Below are positions 36,430 to 45,750 of a stretch of DNA of 48,404 bases, piece by piece (the first letter of the stretch is position 1; the number at the start of each line of letters is the position of its first letter). The notes under the pieces were generated by a model that was given only the letters and a program-made list of their open reading frames with translations, did not search any database and was not told the DNA's origin. The DNA is from an uncultured Glaciecola sp. (GTDB lineage: Bacteria; Pseudomonadota; Gammaproteobacteria; Enterobacterales; Alteromonadaceae). Location: NCBI GenBank assembly GCA_937125395.1, contig CAKZLI010000064.1, positions 1-48,404 of the forward strand, given 5' to 3'. A program made the translations under genes and the position numbers.

Positions 36430-37749
36430 TTGACCGCGCGCACATTACTGTCTATTTTATTTATCAGTGTGTGTTTGCTGCCCATCTTAGCGCTAACCGT
36501 CGCGAATGCATATCAGGCGAGTTTACTCAAAGCCAAACAAATTGAGTTAGAATCGATGACCTACGCATTGATTGCGACATTTGAAATGGACGATAATCAA
36601 ATTAATATGCCGTTTAATGTGTTCGATGACCGGTTGAATATGCCGCAATCCGGTTACCAAGCATTGATTGTGCTAAATCAAACAGTGGTATGGCAATCGA
36701 CATCTAGTACCACTGATATCGCTCCGCTAGCACTGCCACAACCACGTTCAGGGCAAGCATTGTTTGTTGATCAGCCCAAAGGACTCGGTGATATTTTTGT
36801 GTATGCGTTTACTGCTGAATTTGAAAGCGAAAACCAATACATCCCGATTAAATTTTATGTTATCGACAACAAAGACACCTACGCCAAAGAACTCAACACG
36901 TTTAATCAAAGTTTGTTACAAAATGGCTTGTGGGTAGGTGTGTTAATTTGCGCCTTGTTGTTGATCAGCTTATTGTCTGTGGTTACGCCTGTGAAACAAC
37001 TAGTACAACAGATCACACAAGTAGCAAAAGGACACACGCAAACGGATGAACAATTACACATTCAGGGTGCGTATCCCAAAGAGCTCAATGCAATCAAAGA
37101 CAGTCTAAACCACTTACTTATCTCAGAGAGTCAACAACGAACGCGCTTTAAACATGCATTACAAGACCTTGCACACTCATTAAAAACCCCCTTGAGTGTC
37201 CTGCAAGGGGATGACAATATTCCTTTGGCTAGTAAAACGCCGATCCAACAAATTGATCAAATTATCCAACGTCAACTTGCCCGTTCAGTGTTAGGTAAAG
37301 CTGGTTGGCAGGCCAACACGGATCTGCGAGTAATGATCGATAAAACCGTTGCCTCTATGCATAAAATTTATCATCACAAACAACTCGACATCTCCATCAA
37401 TGCGGACAACAAAGGCGTGCTTTACCCGATAGATAGTGCAGATGGATTTAGTTTACTCGGGAATATATTAGATAATGCCTGTAAAGCGGCGCATTCACGT
37501 ATCCAAATTGATATTGTTGATACGCCTCAATGGTTACAAATCAGCGTATGTGACGATGGTCCAGGGATCCCACATCAACACCAGCTTGATATACTAGAAC
37601 GCGGAACCCGCCTTGATAGCTACACTCACGGACACGGTATAGGTTTGGCGACGGTGAACGACTTAGTGGATTTGTATTCAGCTAAATTACTCATCCACTC
37701 GCCGAATAAATATCAAGGCACAACAATTAGCGTACATTTACCTCGATAA
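36430..37749 (+). CDS. PhoQ-like sensor histidine kinase
   Basis: A 439-residue inner-membrane sensor: two membrane helices (about 6-28 and 167-187) flank a ~138-residue periplasmic sensing domain. A HAMP-like linker follows, then the H-box with His249 in DLAHSLKTPLSVLQG, a PhoQ-like signature. The ATPase boxes are ILDNACKAA, CDDGPGIP and GHGIGLATV. The start is called at a TTG (36430), since no in-frame ATG or GTG is near and the first helix begins here; the ribosome site is weak and the start could be slightly different. Pairs with the preceding regulator. The signal is unknown. Confidence 0.9.
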   Translation: MTARTLLSILFISVCLLPILALTVANAYQASLLKAKQIELESMTYALIATFEMDDNQINMPFNVFDDRLNMPQSGYQALIVLNQTVVWQSTSSTTDIAPLALPQPRSGQALFVDQPKGLGDIFVYAFTAEFESENQYIPIKFYVIDNKDTYAKELNTFNQSLLQNGLWVGVLICALLLISLLSVVTPVKQLVQQITQVAKGHTQTDEQLHIQGAYPKELNAIKDSLNHLLISESQQRTRFKHALQDLAHSLKTPLSVLQGDDNIPLASKTPIQQIDQIIQRQLARSVLGKAGWQANTDLRVMIDKTVASMHKIYHHKQLDISINADNKGVLYPIDSADGFSLLGNILDNACKAAHSRIQIDIVDTPQWLQISVCDDGPGIPHQHQLDILERGTRLDSYTHGHGIGLATVNDLVDLYSAKLLIHSPNKYQGTTISVHLPR

Positions 37750-37768
37750 ATATAGATAAAGCAGCTAT

Positions 37769-38905
37769 TTACGTGTTATTTTGGTCAAGATCAGTGGGCT
37801 TATTTGTGTCGGTTGCTGCTGCAAAATCAGCATCAAGCATTATGTGACTAGCATGCTGATCATCACTTGGAACATACACTTCGTCCAAATCATCACCCGA
37901 TAACAATACTGCTAACCACATGGTTTCTTCCCGCGATTCCATTGCTATTTTGACGATCATGGTTAATGGCACAGACAATAACATGCCAACAGAGCCTAAT
38001 AGCCAACCCCAAAAAATCAATGACAAAAATACAACTAACGTAGATAAGCCCAACCCTCGGCCCATATAACGAGGCTCAATCATATTACCCATGATCATAT
38101 TGACCAAAACAAAGCCTAAGCCAGCTAAGCCAGCAGTGCCTAACCCATGCTCAACAAAGGCAATTAAAACGGCGGGTACAGCAGCAATAATAGAACCAAT
38201 ATTAGGAATGAAATTGAGTAAAAATGCCAATACCGCCCACAACATAAAATGGTCAACACCAAGGACAAATAACCAAACACCGATAAATATACCGGTGCCC
38301 AAACTAACCAGAGATTTGATCGCAAGATAATCATTCACTGAGCGTAAGAATCGGTCGATATGCACTAATTTCATACCTGGGTCACGCAAAGCAACGTGAA
38401 TACGACGAGGCATACTTTCCGCTTCAAACAGCATAAAAATAACCGTCAATATGATCAAAAATACGTTTGATAACACCCCACCCATGCCACTCAAAAAATT
38501 CGTCGCCACTGACATTGCCACACCAGGATCGAAGTAATTCAAGAACAAATTGCTATCAACAATAATATTAAATTGCGCCAATTGGCTAGCCACCCAGTCC
38601 ATCTCTACGGACAGCTGTGATTGATAGCCAGGCAAGTTTTGCCTAAACTCATTAAGAGATTGACCAACTAATCCTGCTAACATGAAACCAAAAACGATTA
38701 TTAGGAGTATAACTAGGGTCACTGAAATTGCGCGTGGGATTTTGTAGCGTGACGCGATATTAATGAGTGGGCTACAAGCAATAGCTATGAATATAGATAA
38801 TAAAAACGGTACCATGATGGCACTCGCCGCCTTGATACCGGCAAGAACCACCACCACAGCAGCGGTGACAAAGATAGCTTTAGCAGTAGAAGATTTAAGT
38901 TCCAT
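37769..38905 (-). CDS. AI-2E transporter family (PerM/YhhT-like) membrane protein
   Basis: A 378-residue multi-span membrane protein of the AI-2E/PerM family, with about seven or eight helices. Recognisable parts are IMVPFLLSIFIAIACSPLI, a large periplasmic loop (SLNEFRQNLPGYQSQLSVE), and FLLNFIPNIGSIIAAVPAVL and GNMIEPRYMGRGLGLSTLVVFLSL, seen as NFIPNIGSIIAAVP and EPRYMGRGLGLS. The start is set at 38905 because the longer frame from 38950 lacks a ribosome site. Members have been linked to autoinducer, peptide or ion export; the substrate here is unknown. It converges on the kinase gene with a 19-base gap. Confidence 0.88.
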   Translation of the reverse strand: MELKSSTAKAIFVTAAVVVVLAGIKAASAIMVPFLLSIFIAIACSPLINIASRYKIPRAISVTLVILLIIVFGFMLAGLVGQSLNEFRQNLPGYQSQLSVEMDWVASQLAQFNIIVDSNLFLNYFDPGVAMSVATNFLSGMGGVLSNVFLIILTVIFMLFEAESMPRRIHVALRDPGMKLVHIDRFLRSVNDYLAIKSLVSLGTGIFIGVWLFVLGVDHFMLWAVLAFLLNFIPNIGSIIAAVPAVLIAFVEHGLGTAGLAGLGFVLVNMIMGNMIEPRYMGRGLGLSTLVVFLSLIFWGWLLGSVGMLLSVPLTMIVKIAMESREETMWLAVLLSGDDLDEVYVPSDDQHASHIMLDADFAAATDTNKPTDLDQNNT

Positions 38906-38973
38906 AATTTTCTCAGAAAATATTTTAAATGTGACGCCTATTAATGTCACATATCATAACAGGAATTTGTGCA

Positions 38974-39348
38974 ATGATTTTAAATGAAGCGACAATTCGT
39001 ATAAAAAACTTACGTTTACGCACCTACATCGGTTTTAACGACGATGAAATAGCGAACAAACAAGATGTCGTCGTAAATGCTGTCATCAAATATGATGCAC
39101 ATCAAGCCGCTCAATCAGATGAGGTTGAAAACGCGTTAAATTACAAAACGGTCACCAAATCTATCATCCGTTTAGTTGAGAATAACCGTTTTTATTTACT
39201 TGAAAAACTCACCTCAGATATTTTGGCGCTTGCTGCCGATCATCCTTGGGTATCCTGGGCTGAAGTCGAAGTAGACAAGCCGCATGCATTACGCTTTTCT
39301 GATTCTGTCAGTTTAAGTATTTCATGTTCTAAAGAACCGCAGTTCTAA
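38974..39348 (+). CDS. folX: Dihydroneopterin triphosphate 2'-epimerase
   Basis: FolX epimerises 7,8-dihydroneopterin triphosphate and is related to FolB. The start at 38974 (AGGA upstream) gives 124 residues, close to the E. coli 120. [39 protein letters not shown] and [17 protein letters not shown] are much nearer to FolX than to FolB (for example LRLRT.IG and the VEVDK.HALR end). The next gene is yfcH, 26 bases on, the same pair as in E. coli. Confidence 0.93.
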   Translation: MILNEATIRIKNLRLRTYIGFNDDEIANKQDVVVNAVIKYDAHQAAQSDEVENALNYKTVTKSIIRLVENNRFYLLEKLTSDILALAADHPWVSWAEVEVDKPHALRFSDSVSLSISCSKEPQF

Positions 39349-39374
39349 TTATAGAGCAATAAGGTAGGCATTCG

Positions 39375-40298
39375 ATGAAGATTTTAATCACAGGCGCGAC
39401 CGGTTTAATTGGCCAAGCTTTTATCAAACATTATGCGCACTTGCACACATTTCATGTAGTGAGTCGTTCAAATAATAAAGTAAATCAAGCTTTTAACCAT
39501 GAAATTCAGCAAGGTGTAGTAGAAAAAGTAGATTTAACCCTTCTCAATAACTTGAATGCTTACGATGCAGTGATTAATTTAGCTGGTGAGGCGATTGTTG
39601 ATAAGCGCTGGAGTGATAAACAAAAACACCGTATTTGTCACAGCCGTTGGGATATTACGCAGCGCATTGTCGACTTAATTCAAGCCAGTTCGCAACCTCC
39701 AGAAATATTGTTAAGCGGTTCAGCCATTGGTGTTTATGGTCGTCAAGCAGATAGTAATGACACCATCCACCCTATTGATGAACAGTTTTCTGATTATCAT
39801 GAGGAGTTCGCCCGTGACATTTGTCAGCGCTGGGAAGCAATTGCCTTAGCCGCACAATCGGACACAACTCGAGTCTGTGTGTTGCGCACCGGAATTGTAT
39901 TGGCTAAATCAGGGGGTGCCTTGGCTAAAATGAAAGTCCCATTTAGCTTAGGCTTAGGCGGGCCAGTGGGTTCAGGGCAACAAATCATGTCATGGATCCA
40001 TATTGATGACATGGTGCAAGCAATGGGTTATCTTTTAACTACCCCGACAATCCAAGGTGCCGTTAATTTCACGGCACCTAATCCAGTCAGTAATGCGGTA
40101 TTTTCGAAAGCCTATGCCGATAGTTTGCACCGCCCTTGCCTCTTTACCGTCCCTAAGCTTGCTTTACGCGTATTAATGGGAGAGTCAGCAGACTTATTAT
40201 TATATGGTCAGCATGTGGTCCCTAAGGCCTTGTTAGACCATGGCTATGATTTTACTCATAGCAACATCAATGAAGCTTTAGTGTCGCTTAGAGATTGA
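39375..40298 (+). CDS. yfcH: TIGR01777-family NAD(P)-binding epimerase-like protein
   Basis: A 307-residue extended-SDR protein (E. coli YfcH 297). The Rossmann motif GATGLIG is at 7-13. NLAGEAIVDKRWSDKQK, SGSAIGVYG and FSLGLGGPVGSGQQIMSWIHIDD, seen as GGPVGSGQQIMSWIH, are diagnostic. The reaction is unknown. It follows folX in an operon, as in E. coli. A short GATTGAATG repeat covers its stop codon (40293-40321). Confidence 0.93.
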   Translation: MKILITGATGLIGQAFIKHYAHLHTFHVVSRSNNKVNQAFNHEIQQGVVEKVDLTLLNNLNAYDAVINLAGEAIVDKRWSDKQKHRICHSRWDITQRIVDLIQASSQPPEILLSGSAIGVYGRQADSNDTIHPIDEQFSDYHEEFARDICQRWEAIALAAQSDTTRVCVLRTGIVLAKSGGALAKMKVPFSLGLGGPVGSGQQIMSWIHIDDMVQAMGYLLTTPTIQGAVNFTAPNPVSNAVFSKAYADSLHRPCLFTVPKLALRVLMGESADLLLYGQHVVPKALLDHGYDFTHSNINEALVSLRD

Positions 40299-40321
40299 AT
40301 GGTTGATTGAATGATTGAATG
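40293..40321. repeat. Short GATTGAATG repeat at the yfcH stop
   Basis: GATTGAATG occurs at 40293-40301, 40305-40313 and 40313-40321. The yfcH stop (TGA, 40296-40298) lies in the first copy. The tract could vary in length by slippage; a change after the stop would not alter the protein. Confidence 0.6.
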
Positions 40322-40381
40322 AAGAATAATTTTAAATTATTTGCAAGAATAAAACTCGGTGTTGCTCCTATTGGAGCACCA

Positions 40382-42943
40382 TCACAACATCTTTCGTAAC
40401 AACACCTGAGTATTCATCGATAATAAACGCCAGCAACTCGCTGCGCCCAGTAAACCGACCACTACCGCCCCCGTTATCGGAGCAATTACCCAATATTCTA
40501 AATGCAGACTACTTTGCATTTGAAAGACATTGGTTTGTAACAAATACAAGCTCACTTCATTAGCTAGTGCCGCCATAAAACCAGCCACCAACCCGATGAT
40601 CAAAAACTCATAAATGACCGACAATCTGATCATCATGCCCTTAGCACCCAGAGTGCGTAGAATGGCAAGCTCTCTTTGACGCTCATCCATACTCGCCTGC
40701 ACTTGTGCCACCAAGACTAAACTTCCAGCCACTAATACCAACACTAAGATAAACTCGATCGCTGCGGAGACTTGATCAATGATACTGCGTACCTGATTGA
40801 TCCGCGCGTCAACATCAAACATCGTCACACTGGCAAAAGGCGCCATCAACCTGGTCAGTTCAGGTTTGCGTTCTGGGGGTAAATAAAAGCTGGTAATATA
40901 ATTGGCTCTAAATTGCGACATCGCAGCAGGATGCAACACAAAGAAGAAATTCGGTTGCATAGTCTGCCAATTCACCGTGCGCACACTCGTGATTTGCACC
41001 GTAACAATTTCAGAACCGATATTAAACGTTAACTCATCACCCATGCCGATCCGCATGCGTTCACCCACACGTTCCTCGATAGAAACGGGGTAAACGCCTT
41101 CTGGTAATGTGGAATTTTGTGGGGTCCATTGGTCATGCCATTGACCGGCAATAATTTCATTACCCGACTGCAATTGTGTATCCCAAGTGAGGTTGGCTTC
41201 ACGCCCTAAACCGCGACGCGTTTCATTGGTGGTATCTTCGTCTTCTTTGGTAATATCAGTGCGAATAAGCTCATCATTGACTTTAACAAACCGACCTCTA
41301 GAAACAGGATATAAGCCATCTGTATCTATACCATTTTTAGCAAAATGCTCGACCAATTTAGGGCGCTGTTCTTCAGTCACATTGGCCAAGAAATAATTAG
41401 CGGTGCCTTGCGGTAATTGGTCACGCCACTGCTGCACAATGTCGTTACGCATAACCAATACAACCAGCAGTAGCATAATGGTTAAGGCAAAACTAATCAG
41501 TTGCACAGAGTTATCTAAACTACGTCGTTTGATACGTGCCCATGCTAATTGCCAAGCGCCCATTCGACCTTTGCCAAGGACCCGACCTAAGGCAATTAAG
41601 CCAAAGGTAGACGCTAATAACAGCCCGACTAAAATCAGGCCTGAGACAAACAAAATGAGGCTGATTTTGAGGTTTTGTGAGTACACCCACATCATTAATA
41701 ATATGGCGCCGCCAGCGGTGATATATTGACCTCCACGAGAAGAAAATGTCGCAGAGATATCTCGTCTTAACACACGTAAAGGCGGAATAGAAAATAACCC
41801 CAATAACGGATATAAACAGAATAATAACGCGCACACACTGCCGGTAAAAATGGCAATTAACAATGGTCGCCAATACCACACTTGTAATGATACTTCGACT
41901 GTTCCGGCTAAGGCACTGACCACAATTTGTTGTAGTAAAAACCCAACAATCGTACCTAATATGATCCCTAGCAATGCAATAAATGAGATTTGATAAAGGT
42001 AGACTTTGCGGATTGTGCTGGTACTTGCGCCAAGTGTCTTCATGATCGCGACAGGATCAAAATGCCGCTGTGCATAACGTTGCGCCGCCACACCAATGGC
42101 TACAGCGGCTAACACAATGGCTAGCAATGAGGCTAATAAGAAAAACTGTTCAGCACGTGCAACCGATTCACCAATGGGCGAGGTATCATCTTGCACCGAG
42201 AGCCAACGATGGATTTGTCGGTCTAATTGCGGAGAAAGTGCATCAAAAAAAGCCTCTAAATCATTTTCATCTCCAGTAAAGTAGGCTTTGTAATTGACCC
42301 GACTACCTGGTCCTGTGACATTGGTGGCAGCAATATCTTGTTGGTTGATTAACACCATAGGATCGGCATTAAACACACTAAACCCCCCATCAGGGATCTC
42401 TGATAATATCTGCGTTACCGTAAAGGACGCATCACCGAGTTCAATGGCATCACCAATAGTCACGCCTAATAACTGAAATAAGCGTGAATCTAGCCACGCT
42501 TCACCGGTTTGTGGGATCTGCGTCGTGGCCACTCCGGTTGCAAATAATTCAGGTGCGAGCTTAATGCTGCCTTTAAGCGGATAAGTATCAGAAACAGCAC
42601 GTAAATCGACTAATGCTAACTCATCGTTTGCAAACGCCATAGAACGGGTTGATGTTTGCTCTGCAGTGGCTAAAGAAAACGTTTTAGCTTGTGCTATCCA
42701 TAAGGGATCCAGTGGATGACGTGCTGATAGTTGTCGATCAGCCGCGATAAACTCAGCTGAACGGTCGGTTAACGCGCCTTGTAGGCGTTCAGAGAACAAC
42801 GACAATGATAATACCGCTGCAACGGATAAGATGATCGCAAACAAGATAATACTGAGCTCGCCACGCTTAGCTTCATGTTTGAATAAACGCCAAGCAAGTT
42901 GTCGAGGTAAGGTTTTTACCCTTACGGTGTCTAGGTTGCTCAT
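40382..42943 (-). CDS. ybbP: YbbP-like FtsX-family ABC transporter permease
   Basis: An 853-residue inner-membrane permease. A first helix (about 30-52) and two FtsX/MacB-type helix clusters flank large periplasmic domains. The first cluster holds VARAEQFFLLASLLAIVLAAV, seen as FFLLASLLAIVLAAVAIGV, and the last helices are at the C-terminus. The ERQRELAILRTLGAKGMM segment is the FtsX coupling helix contacting the ATPase. It overlaps its ATPase gene by 4 bases (ATGA). The E. coli ybbA-ybbP-tesA locus has the same order. Substrate is unknown; lipid or thioester products are sometimes suggested because of tesA. Confidence 0.92.
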   Translation of the reverse strand: MSNLDTVRVKTLPRQLAWRLFKHEAKRGELSIILFAIILSVAAVLSLSLFSERLQGALTDRSAEFIAADRQLSARHPLDPLWIAQAKTFSLATAEQTSTRSMAFANDELALVDLRAVSDTYPLKGSIKLAPELFATGVATTQIPQTGEAWLDSRLFQLLGVTIGDAIELGDASFTVTQILSEIPDGGFSVFNADPMVLINQQDIAATNVTGPGSRVNYKAYFTGDENDLEAFFDALSPQLDRQIHRWLSVQDDTSPIGESVARAEQFFLLASLLAIVLAAVAIGVAAQRYAQRHFDPVAIMKTLGASTSTIRKVYLYQISFIALLGIILGTIVGFLLQQIVVSALAGTVEVSLQVWYWRPLLIAIFTGSVCALLFCLYPLLGLFSIPPLRVLRRDISATFSSRGGQYITAGGAILLMMWVYSQNLKISLILFVSGLILVGLLLASTFGLIALGRVLGKGRMGAWQLAWARIKRRSLDNSVQLISFALTIMLLLVVLVMRNDIVQQWRDQLPQGTANYFLANVTEEQRPKLVEHFAKNGIDTDGLYPVSRGRFVKVNDELIRTDITKEDEDTTNETRRGLGREANLTWDTQLQSGNEIIAGQWHDQWTPQNSTLPEGVYPVSIEERVGERMRIGMGDELTFNIGSEIVTVQITSVRTVNWQTMQPNFFFVLHPAAMSQFRANYITSFYLPPERKPELTRLMAPFASVTMFDVDARINQVRSIIDQVSAAIEFILVLVLVAGSLVLVAQVQASMDERQRELAILRTLGAKGMMIRLSVIYEFLIIGLVAGFMAALANEVSLYLLQTNVFQMQSSLHLEYWVIAPITGAVVVGLLGAASCWRLLSMNTQVLLRKML

Positions 42944-43659
42944 GCTGATGCTTCCTGATCCTGCTGCGCTGAATTACCATCAGATGCGTTATTGCTGATT
43001 ACCTCTACTAATTCACCAGCAGTCATCGCCAATTGACGGTCGCATTTTTGGGCTAATTCAGGATCATGAGTCACTAATATCAATGTAGTATGAGATTGCT
43101 TGTTTAAATCAAAGAGCAATGTCTCAACGTTATGTGAGTTTTGTGCATCCAAATTCCCGGTAGGCTCATCCGCGAATAAAATCTTTGGTGAAGTAATAAA
43201 CGCACGGGCAATCGCCACCCGTTGTTGTTCACCTCCGGAGAGTTGATTCGGATAATGCCCTGCCCGATGTTCTACGCCAACTTGTTTAAGTACTGCTAAA
43301 GCACGAGCTTTGGGATTATCTAAACCAATGATTTCTGCTGGTAACATGATGTTTTCAAGGGCTGTTAAAGACGGAACAAGCATAAAGCTTTGAAAGATAA
43401 ATCCGACTTTTTCGCCACGTAATTGTGCTCGGGCTTCTTCGTCTAAATCATGCAGCGGTGCATCGTCTAACCAAATCTCGCCCGATGTCGCTGTATCTAA
43501 TCCAGCTAATAACCCCAATAATGTCGATTTACCTGAACCGGAAGCACCAATAATCGCAATCGACTCCCCCGCTTCTACTGAAAAATTAACCGGTTGAAGG
43601 ATCTGCAACTCGCCTTCACTCGTAGAAACTGTTTTAATAAGGTCTTTGGTTTTTATCAT
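42940..43659 (-). CDS. ybbA: YbbA-like ABC transporter ATPase
   Basis: A 239-residue ABC ATPase of the LolD/MacB class. Walker [10 protein letters not shown] is at 38-46, then the Q-loop in [16 protein letters not shown], signature [15 protein letters not shown], Walker [13 protein letters not shown] and switch His in [10 protein letters not shown]. The acidic/Asn-rich C-terminal tail is unusual only in being short and polar. It overlaps the permease gene by 4 bases and is divergent from tesA with about 6 bases between the two starts, so promoters must overlap the coding regions. Confidence 0.94.
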   Translation of the reverse strand: MIKTKDLIKTVSTSEGELQILQPVNFSVEAGESIAIIGASGSGKSTLLGLLAGLDTATSGEIWLDDAPLHDLDEEARAQLRGEKVGFIFQSFMLVPSLTALENIMLPAEIIGLDNPKARALAVLKQVGVEHRAGHYPNQLSGGEQQRVAIARAFITSPKILFADEPTGNLDAQNSHNVETLLFDLNKQSHTTLILVTHDPELAQKCDRQLAMTAGELVEVISNNASDGNSAQQDQEASA

Positions 43660-43665
43660 GGAGCA

Positions 43666-44397
43666 ATGTTCACCGTGTGGTTAAATAATGTAATATCGAA
43701 AGCGGCTTATGCCTTGGTTCAATCTAGCAAATTATTGTGTTGCGTGTTTATCATTATAGGTACGCAATTGCATGCTGCTTCAGATCAATTTTCAAGCTAC
43801 GATGCACCAATGAATAATAGCAGTCAACCTGCTAAAGTGGTATTGGTGCTCGGAGATAGCTTAAGTGCTGCTTACGGCTTGACCCAAGAGCAAGGTTGGG
43901 TCAGTTTGTTACAAGATATGTTGTCACAACATGACGACCCGGATTTGGCAGCGATAACAATCATTAACGCTTCTATTAGCGGAGAGACAACTGACGGTGG
44001 TTTAGCGCGATTAACGCGTTTGCTGCAACAACATCAACCTACTGATGTGTTAATTGAGTTGGGCGGCAATGATGGCTTACAAGGACATAGTATAAAAAAA
44101 CTCAAAGACAACTTGCACAATATGATTACACAAAGCCTCGCCGCAGATACCCAAGTCGCTCTGCAGCAAATGCAGATCCCGACTAATTACGGTGCCCGTT
44201 ATAACAAGATGTTTATCAATGCATTTTCGCAAGTGGCTAAGGAGAACGACATTGCACTTGTGCCATTTTTCTTAAGCGATATTGCCTTGCAACCTGAACT
44301 TATGCAAAACGATGGGATCCACCCTACAGCCGATGCACAGCCATTGATTGCACAATTTATGTTAGATAATTGGATCATCCCATTGGTCGTGCGTTAA
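43666..44397 (+). CDS. tesA: Periplasmic acyl-CoA thioesterase I / lysophospholipase
   Basis: TesA is a GDSL hydrolase acting on acyl-thioesters and lysophospholipids in the periplasm. The start at 43666 gives 243 residues with a signal peptide ending about LHAAS (residue 38); a GTG at 43675 is an alternative, and a longer frame from 43594 overlaps ybbA. Ser65 is in VLGDSLSAAYG, block III is LGGNDGL, and the Asp/His pair is in NDGIHPTADAQ. An extra ~20-residue polar stretch after the signal peptide precedes the domain. It is divergent from ybbAP and followed by a strong terminator. Confidence 0.93.
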   Translation: MFTVWLNNVISKAAYALVQSSKLLCCVFIIIGTQLHAASDQFSSYDAPMNNSSQPAKVVLVLGDSLSAAYGLTQEQGWVSLLQDMLSQHDDPDLAAITIINASISGETTDGGLARLTRLLQQHQPTDVLIELGGNDGLQGHSIKKLKDNLHNMITQSLAADTQVALQQMQIPTNYGARYNKMFINAFSQVAKENDIALVPFFLSDIALQPELMQNDGIHPTADAQPLIAQFMLDNWIIPLVVR

Positions 44398-44422
44398 CGT
44401 TTATCAGTGCCCTATTTATTGC

Positions 44423-44462
44423 AAAAAAAACCAGCGATAGCATTAAGCATCGCTGGTTTTTT
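44423..44462. terminator. Bidirectional terminator after tesA
   Basis: CCAGCGAT (44431-44438) pairs with ATCGCTGG (44449-44456), with eight A residues before and six T after. It lies between tesA (+) and the amidohydrolase genes (-) and can serve both. Confidence 0.9.
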
Positions 44463-44478
44463 AAGTTCAAGCAGAAGG

Positions 44479-45750
44479 TTATGGTCTAGTATAGGCCATT
44501 GGCTTATCTTGTTTAAGATTGAGGTAGCGGTCACGTAACAACGTCTGACGCGATACCATCTTTATCGGTTTACCATTAATGAACACGTGCTCCGCCGCTT
44601 CAGTCACTTCTAACGGGTCGCCTGACCATACAACCACATCACCGCGCATACCAGGTGCAATATGCCCCATTTGGTTGTCTAATCCAAATATCTCAGCAAC
44701 GTGCTTAGTCAATGACGCCAAGCCGGTAGCATGACTTAGGCCATTGGCAACAGCATTACCTGCATGTTGAGTCGCCAAGCGGATATTATGCGTATCAATA
44801 CCAATCGCAACTTTTACACCTGCTTTTTCCAAACGCCCAGCATTGGCCAAACTTGCGCCAAGCGTGTCAAACGCCCCGGGTAGATTATACTCAGGGTTGA
44901 GGATCACAGGGATCTCAGCTGCAGCTAGTTGCGCTCCCACGCGCCATGCATCAGAACCGGATACTAATACTAGGTTAAGATCAGTAAACTTGTGTTTCAA
45001 AGCTATGATTTGTAAAATATCGGCTTTACGATCTGCTTTAATCAACAATGGTTTGTGCCCCTGGACAACATGTCCTAACGCAACAGCATCAGCACGTGAA
45101 ATCATGCCATACCAAGGTTGAGTTGGTGCTAAATCAGTGCCTATTGCAGCTTGAGCTTCGCTTAACGCTTGTGTTAATGCGACCCATAAGGTTCCTCGTG
45201 TACCACCTGCATCACTAGCACTTGAGTTATTCACACTTAAGGCCATAAACGCACGTGCTTTGATCAATGGCTCGCTATCGGTTAATTGAATGACTGAACC
45301 TTGCCCTTTAAACAAGTAATCTGAATACTCAATTCCTGTCGCAGCAGCCGTAAAGCCTTCAATACGTGTAATTGGGATCAACGTAGAGTCGGCATTCACC
45401 CCATAGGATACATCAATCGCCGCACCCACAGTGGTGACCGGATGTTCAGAGGTTGACGAATCAACTTGTCCAGCAGACATACCTACTTCCACTAAACCCA
45501 ATGCGGTGTATGCACCAATCAAACCCGGCGTGACAACCTTGCCAGTAGCCTCAATGCGTTCGTACCCGCGCGGGACTTGTGAACCTTCAATAATTCGCTC
45601 AATTAAACCATCTTTGATTAAGACCGTTGCTTCAGATAGCGTGCCTTGATCGGTTAATGTATGGACTTTGCCACCAACAATTGCAAATTGACTCGCGAAT
45701 ACATTGGCACTTAAACTAATGCCGACTAATGCCGTTAATAAACGTCTCAT
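44479..45750 (-). CDS. Exported amidohydrolase-like protein lacking the HxH metal motif
   Basis: A 423-residue amidohydrolase-superfamily protein with a signal peptide (cleavage after VFA, about residue 19) and the usual N-terminal beta-sandwich start (FAIVGGKVHTL, VVTPGLIGAYTALG). Where active members have the metal ligands HxH (as THSHLG in the neighbour), this protein has AYTALG, with Tyr81 and Ala83. It keeps GIDTHN and the C-terminal GHIAPGMRGDVVVWSGDPLE. It overlaps the upstream gene by 4 bases. It is either a non-catalytic partner or uses other ligands. The N-terminus is otherwise complete, so this is not a recent pseudogene. Confidence 0.85.
   Translation of the reverse strand: MRRLLTALVGISLSANVFASQFAIVGGKVHTLTDQGTLSEATVLIKDGLIERIIEGSQVPRGYERIEATGKVVTPGLIGAYTALGLVEVGMSAGQVDSSTSEHPVTTVGAAIDVSYGVNADSTLIPITRIEGFTAAATGIEYSDYLFKGQGSVIQLTDSEPLIKARAFMALSVNNSSASDAGGTRGTLWVALTQALSEAQAAIGTDLAPTQPWYGMISRADAVALGHVVQGHKPLLIKADRKADILQIIALKHKFTDLNLVLVSGSDAWRVGAQLAAAEIPVILNPEYNLPGAFDTLGASLANAGRLEKAGVKVAIGIDTHNIRLATQHAGNAVANGLSHATGLASLTKHVAEIFGLDNQMGHIAPGMRGDVVVWSGDPLEVTEAAEHVFINGKPIKMVSRQTLLRDRYLNLKQDKPMAYTRP

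Noticed and set aside
40358..40380. Terminator between yfcH and ybbP
   Set aside because: GCTCC/GGAGC is only a 5-bp stem with bulged extension and no T-run.
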